In this document: positions 19,748-23,927 of the stretch, in pieces
Numbering within the stretch: the first letter of the stretch is position 1
Layout of the letters: every line of letters begins with the position of its first letter
DNA from: Russula earlei
Taxonomy: Eukaryota; Basidiomycota; Agaricomycetes; Russulales; Russulaceae
Length of the DNA stretch: 23,927 bases
NCBI GenBank assembly: GCA_025769875.1
Contig: JAGFNK010000725.1
Location: 1 to 23,927 of the forward strand
Reading direction: 5' to 3'
Notes under the pieces: model-generated
Databases searched by the model: none
Told to the model about the DNA's origin: nothing
Seen by the model: the letters and a program-made list of their open reading frames with translations, nothing else
Program-made: the position numbers and the translations under genes

Positions 19748-19980
19748 CGGTCGTCATCGAGCGTATTTATGGTGTCTTTCGTGACGAGTCGCTCCTGTTC
19801 AATCTATCGCAGATGGGGATGAATGAAGGGGCATCTATTGGCAATACCGCTATCTAGAAGATCTCAATGACTGGGTGCTGCTGATGTTGTCTTGTCTATT
19901 GGATACGGGGATCTATGCGGACCGTCTCTAATGGCTGTCCTAGTTTGACTTGTCCCTTGCGCAGAGTTTATGTGGTTTTG
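19748..19980. other. Convergent 3' region between MAD1 and the peroxiredoxin gene
   Basis: These 233 bp separate the two stop codons of convergent genes. They must contain both polyadenylation regions. No other gene or clear signal is seen. Confidence 0.5.
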
Positions 19981-20187
19981 TCAGACAACGCGCGCCCGCT
20001 TGTTCCCATTTGCCGTGCCGTTCTCATGGGTGGCATCGACCGCGGCAAAGTACTCGAGCTTCGTGACAGGATCCGCCCGGATCGTCCTCGCGCCCTCCTT
20101 CCAATTCGCAGGGCACACTTCGCCGTGGACATCCTTCGACCGCGCCACACCACATCCCATCGGACCGGAAAAGGGTCAGCGCCGTAG

Positions 20188-20218
<31 letters not shown>

Positions 20219-20944
20219 CAGAAAAAGAGGCTCGACTCACGGTGAACTGGAACGCCTGGACGAGACGCAGCGCCTCGTCGACGGAGCGTCCGACGGGCAA
20301 GTCGTTGATCGTGATCTGACGCAGGACGCCGCTCGGGTCGATCAGGTAGCTCGCGCGGAGCGCGATCCCCTTGGCCTCGATCAAGCACCCGTACTCGCGC
20401 GCCACGCTCATGTTGCGGTCCGCCAGCAGCGGGATGCGTAGGTTGGGCCCGAGCCCGCCCGCGGCGCGGGGCTGCTGCGCCCAAGCGTGGTGGGAGTATT
20501 CCGAGTCGGTCGAGATGGCTGCGTTCGGGTTGGGGAATTTTTTTTTTTTTTTTTTGGGGGGGGAGACGTCGCTCGCGTCAGGGGTCGATGAGGGGCGCGC
20601 GTCTATTACGTACCGAGCACGGTGGTGTTGAAACGCGCAAATTCAGGGAGCGCGTCGTCAAAGGCCAGGATCTCGGTTGGGCACACAAAAGTAAAGTCGC
20701 TGGTAGCACGAGCATTAGACGGGGGCAGGAGGGGGGGGGGAGGGGGGTTGAGATGGGGCTCACAGAGGGTAGAACATGAGAATCACCCTATGCTGGACTT
20801 GTCAGAAATAGCCGATGAGAGGGGAGAAAGGGTGTGTGTATACCATTGGCCGCGATAGTCCGACAGCGAGACCTCTTTGAAAGCACCATCCACAAGAGCG
20901 TTGACGGTAAAGGCGGGGGCAGGGTTCTGAATGGTGGGAGACAT
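19981..20944 (-). CDS. Typical 2-Cys peroxiredoxin (thioredoxin peroxidase), five exons, 213 aa
   Basis: Exons: 20844-20944, 20764-20787, 20614-20699, 20241-20518, 19981-20133; all phases agree. The enzyme reduces hydrogen peroxide and alkyl peroxides using thioredoxin in the cytosol. The start is [12 protein letters not shown]. The active-site motif is [12 protein letters not shown], with Thr45 and peroxidatic Cys48. GGLG is at 91-94. The stretch [21 protein letters not shown] is fully conserved. The resolving cysteine is Cys170 in GEVCPANW. The YF motif is at 191-192. Having both GGLG and YF marks the type that is sensitive to overoxidation, as in yeast Tsa1 and animal Prx1. The C-terminal tail runs 21 residues past YF, longer than the usual handful, and ends KRARVV. 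Exon 2 is a 24-nt microexon coding for most of VILMFYPL. Introns 3 and 4 contain homopolymers. Confidence 0.95.
20192..20218 (-). repeat. 27-base T tract (minus strand) in the last peroxiredoxin intron
   Basis: Twenty-seven A in a row on plus make a pure T run on the sense strand of the 107-nt intron (20134-20240), beginning about 20 nt after the donor. It is followed by a purine/GC-rich stretch before the acceptor at 20134. Such a run is prone to length change. Confidence 0.85.
20538..20563 (-). repeat. C8-A18 double homopolymer in the third peroxiredoxin intron
   Basis: On the sense strand eight C are followed by eighteen A, about 20 nt before the acceptor of the 95-nt intron 20519-20613. 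An A-run here is unusual, because a pyrimidine tract is the norm next to a 3' splice site. Confidence 0.8.
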
Positions 20945-20995
20945 CTCAGGCTTAATGACGGACGAAAAAAAAGCGGCGAGGACGGGGAGGCATCG

Positions 20996-21001
20996 TTTAT
21001 A
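20996..21001 (-). promoter_or_regulatory. Candidate TATA box of the peroxiredoxin gene
   Basis: TATAAA occurs on the sense strand 52 bp upstream of the ATG at 20944. The spacing suits a highly expressed fungal gene with a short leader. It is followed by C/T-rich sequence with a T8 run just before the start. Confidence 0.45.
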
Positions 21002-21945
21002 TTCAGACGAATTGAATTAATTAATTTTCTTTCTCATCGCGACGCGTCTCTTTGTTCTTGTTTACACTCCCTTGCAGTTACCTTCGCATTATAATTCAAA
21101 GACGTGATAACAGATGCCCCAATGACTTTCTTTCCGTCATTTTAGAAACGCATGGCGGTATCACCAGCGATGTGCTAGCGAGAGCTACGTCAACGAAGAA
21201 CGGAGACAGGCTATATTACGTATGACGTCTCGCCAGTTCCGTACCCGAGCCCCCACCATTTGCAATGTGCTGTACCGATGCTCCGACTTGCTATTCTCTC
21301 AACTCCGCATCTTCCCACTGGACAATTTCCTGGTGGGTCACTCAGAGGAATGATCTTCCGTATGCCATACCAGTGCTACTGGCGATATCTCGAGTGCAAC
21401 GCCATACCGTCAGAAGAGGGCCAAGCCGAACCATACGTCATGTTGCCCGTTGATCGATGCGGTTAGGACAGAGCCCACACGAATCAGAAAATCCGGGCCG
21501 AGCGTGTCAAGCCAGAACACCGTACTGCAGGGCTGCAAGAGTGGGAGGACCAGGCCCGAGGCATTTTGTCCAGACCGGCAAACTGACATCGCAATGTCAG
21601 ACCGATTCCTCCCAACCAATACTTCCAAATGGCGTTTCGCGACTGTTGCCCTCTTGAAATCTGTGCTAGTGGCAATTTCCAGTACGTGCCATTTGCTCAG
21701 GCCTCGGAGCATTTTTGTCAACCGCTAGTATGCAAGGGCATCAACGATAGAGTAATGTCTTACCCTGACAGCCGGATGCAAGACACGACGAGGTGATGAT
21801 ATCACGAAATGGGGGTTACATGTACTGAGCATTGGTAGACGGCGAGGCATTCGGGCAAGACAAAGATACTAGATGTCAAGGGCTCGAAAATAAAAGACTA
21901 CTCATAAACCATGATCTTCCAAGTCCTACAAGTTCCCCCCCAGCT
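21002..21945. other. Intergenic region between the peroxiredoxin gene and the right F-box pseudogene
   Basis: No gene is supported. A minus-strand frame of 103 aa (21410-21721) and plus-strand frames at 21260-21466 and 21450-21728 overlap each other. None has a motif I recognise. It may hold a decayed gene, but I cannot name one. Confidence 0.45.
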
Positions 21946-23360
21946 TTACCAATCCCAATCGTGGACAGTCACAGGATAACCGGAGAGCCGTCGTGCTGTG
22001 ACGAACCGCCCAATGGCGACCCTCCAGGCCCTGAGGGCTCGATCCCTTCTACAAACACACTCCGTAGTGCAGGCAACATCCCTTTCCCCCTTCCCTAGCA
22101 TGCTTTTTCAGGGCATCCGTGACACGCAGTGCCATTTCGTTGCACAGGTATAGATTCTTCAGAGCTGGAAATAGACCTAAGATATCCAGCCATTGTTTTC
22201 TCTCCTTGCTGTCATCCCGATGTACTGGATAGACATCGGCTATGATGTCAAGCCGTTCCACAGTGGAGTGGAGAGGTGAGGTCAAATTGCAGATCTGGGC
22301 CAGAGACGAAAGTATCGCATCTCCGAAAGTGTACTGGATTCCCAACTCGAGCGCCGTGTGATCAACTGTCCCTACTTGTGAGGAAAGTGTAAGCCGCATG
22401 GAGCAGCCGCGACAGGACAACGTTGCTTGGCAGAATGTCTTGAGCCTTTTCGCGTGGTTAATGAACCGGTGAAGGTGTGGGACATTAAAAGTGATGCTCA
22501 TGAAGAATAGTGTGCTCAGGTCGCAGAGTAGAAGGGCGTCAATTCGGGCCACGAGGCCTCCCAAGTATGGATTAACGCCTTGAAAGTCTAGCACAGTAAG
22601 AGCGGGGAGGGCACAGGGTGTGAGCAGAGGCAGACGCTGGCCTTCCAAGTCAGAGCGAGGTGGAACGGATCCGGAGTGGAAATGAAGGATGAGGGTTTCG
22701 AGCCCGGACATCACAGAGAGGCAACTGGCCATGACTTCGGGTGAGACGTATGCTGAATGGGGAATGCCTCGAAGGGAGAGATAGACAAGGCAATGGGCAG
22801 ACAAGAGCAGTCTCAGCATTCCCGGAAATGGAATGTTTTCTAGTGAGAGGGTTCACCTAAGACAAGATCAGGAATATCCCCTCTCCAGTCATACCTGAGC
22901 AGAACGTGCAGCTTTGCCAGTTCCGAGAATGGCTTCCGCATCTCCGCTATAAATTGTCGCCAGAACCCCTTTGAATGGTTGGAGAGGTCGATTTGACATA
23001 CGCGATCATGGTGTTTCGACGCGAGTACGGAAATGATGCCATATCGACCATATGATGCTCTGCGACCGTTGTGCCTTACCGCTATGGGCAAGGTTGCCGT
23101 TGCCAGTGGCCAGACCTCGATCATTGCCGCGATAGATCTTCTTCCTGTGTACACTAGTTGCAGATCCAGATGACGTGGGGATGAAAACACGAGACATCGC
23201 CACCGTCGGCATACATGAACTAGTGTATGCCATTTGGTCCTCTCAATACCCCAAACATCCACATAGAACTTAAATGCTTCCAGGAGGACTTCGTCAGGAA
23301 GCGTGCCAATCGTTCGTCGACTATGGTGTTGACCGGCGAATCTTACGGGCACAACTGTGT
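21946..23360 (-). pseudogene. F-box/LRR-like protein of a second family, with at least three frame lesions
   Basis: The N-terminal part (22840 to about 23352) has the F-box core TIGTLPDEVLLEAFKFYVD and WHTLVHVCRRWRCLVFSSPR. The middle part (22049 to about 22840, another frame) continues with IPFPGMLRLLLSAHCLVYL, IPHSAYVSPEVM and GVNPYLGGLVARIDALLL. The C-terminal part moves to a third frame (VLPALRSV-like MLPALRSVFVEG, about 22045-22085) and then a fourth segment (AIGRFVTARRLSGYPVTV, TAA at 21946). Lesions: a small deletion with frameshift near 22840-22862, one near 22090, one near 22020. The order matches the large agaricomycete F-box family with this architecture, different from the array at 5-15 kb. 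The start is unclear: a candidate first exon near 23350-23450 does not join in phase. The coding content is well kept, so loss seems recent. Confidence 0.82.
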
Positions 23361-23626
23361 CGAGCCAGAGGACGCACGATTCTGGTTAGCCTTCCCTTCG
23401 ATGAGGATTCGTACATCGGTATCGACAAGCGGGTAGAGGAGAGAACTTGATTACGCATCACTTAACCGGGCAACGGTAATGGCCCTGCCCCTAACCCCTG
23501 GAACTGCCTTTTTCGCGTATGGATTGTGCTTATTTTCTTCACCATCTTCATCATCTACGTGTACCAACCGCACGGTCTTGGAGCCGTGGTTTAATTGCGT
23601 AGCAGTTCTGATGGCGATATAGAACA
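23361..23626. other. Gap between the F-box pseudogene and the right-end exon
   Basis: It may contain the 5' exon or promoter of the pseudogene to its left. Nothing else is recognised. Confidence 0.4.
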
Positions 23627-23890
23627 TCACGCTGTTGCCAGTTTTATGACACGATAGCTCATACTATTCGCCTCTTTCTCCAACAGCTCGGCCACTCCTT
23701 TTCTTCTATCTTCTTTGGACTCTGCGGAACAAGTTGACAAAGGGATCCTCTGGGTGCGACGATACAACCGAAAAACTCTTTTGAGTCTATCCCAGGCTTC
23801 TATAAATCGGATGAGACCTCTGAGAGCATCTCCCCGAAGAGGTGTAGAGGGAGGTAAGTCCTTGGGTCGCACCTTGTCATCAAATTCGGT
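23627..23890 (-). CDS. Probable terminal exon of an unrecognised gene cut by the window edge
   Basis: An open frame ends with TGA at 23627 and begins just inside an acceptor-like CTCCTAG (exon from 23890, starting TEFDDKVRPKDLPP). The peptide of about 87 residues is rich in Arg and Lys (RLKRVFRLYRRTQR, KEDRRKGVAELLEKEAN) and has no motif I know. If real, the rest of the gene lies beyond the right end of the window. It could equally be a chance frame. Confidence 0.3.
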   Translation of the reverse strand, partial: TEFDDKVRPKDLPPSTPLRGDALRGLIRFIEAWDRLKRVFRLYRRTQRIPLSTCSAESKEDRRKGVAELLEKEANSMSYRVIKLATA

Positions 23891-23927
23891 CTAGGAGTTT
23901 TCACTTGCTTATCATCTGTCTCAACGC

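Noticed and set aside
21410..21721. 103-aa minus-strand frame right of the peroxiredoxin gene
   Set aside because: No motif is recognised, it is overlapped by open frames on the other strand, and there is no supporting exon structure. I could not support it as a gene.
1..23927. CRISPR arrays, rRNA or tRNA genes
   Set aside because: I saw no regularly spaced repeat array, no rRNA-like conserved blocks and no convincing cloverleaf with a T-loop GTTCRA and anticodon arm. A tRNA scan would be needed to exclude a divergent one.

Overview
The window looks like nuclear DNA of a mushroom-forming basidiomycete (Agaricomycetes). The genes are broken by many short introns, mostly 47-107 nt, and all but one are GT-AG. 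Two conserved eukaryotic genes can be rebuilt exon by exon (MAD1 and a typical 2-Cys peroxiredoxin). The rest is dominated by F-box/leucine-rich proteins of a kind that forms large families in these fungi.

Layout. (1) 1-5.1 kb is repeat-rich and has no intact gene. It holds a decayed, internally shortened Ty1/copia retrotransposon on the minus strand (1117-4329) bounded by two LTRs of about 213 bp, plus tandem and inverted repeats. (2) 5.1-14.7 kb is a head-to-tail array of five minus-strand members of one F-box family. Three can be read as complete two-exon genes (8141-9653, 10631-12170, 12965-14657). One is full length but has a one-base frameshift (5122-6706). One is a 5'-truncated, decayed copy (about 7420-8127). 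The readable members share an intron at the same position and phase just before the F-box, while their first exons differ. Three share a conserved block 70-150 bp downstream of the stop. (3) 14.8-21 kb is a compact housekeeping block: a DUF262 (GmrS/ParB-like fold) gene with ten exons on minus, MAD1 with six exons on plus sharing a 161-bp divergent promoter region with it, and a five-exon peroxiredoxin on minus convergent with MAD1. (4) 21-23.9 kb holds a second, different F-box family member with at least three reading-frame lesions, and a probable terminal exon that runs off the right end.

The genes do not form an obvious shared pathway. MAD1 is a spindle-checkpoint scaffold, the peroxiredoxin removes peroxides, and F-box proteins usually choose substrates for SCF ubiquitin ligases. 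The DUF262 protein is a eukaryotic relative of bacterial phage-restriction proteins with no known role in fungi. The most notable observations are these: all ten LTR-LTR substitutions sit at CpG sites; the DUF262 gene contains three consecutive microexons of 16, 7 and 10 nt; the F-box array keeps its core but varies its N-termini; and a conserved block follows three of the array genes. I see no clear evidence for a wholly new multi-gene system. All exon models are hand-made from splice signals, reading phase and family conservation.
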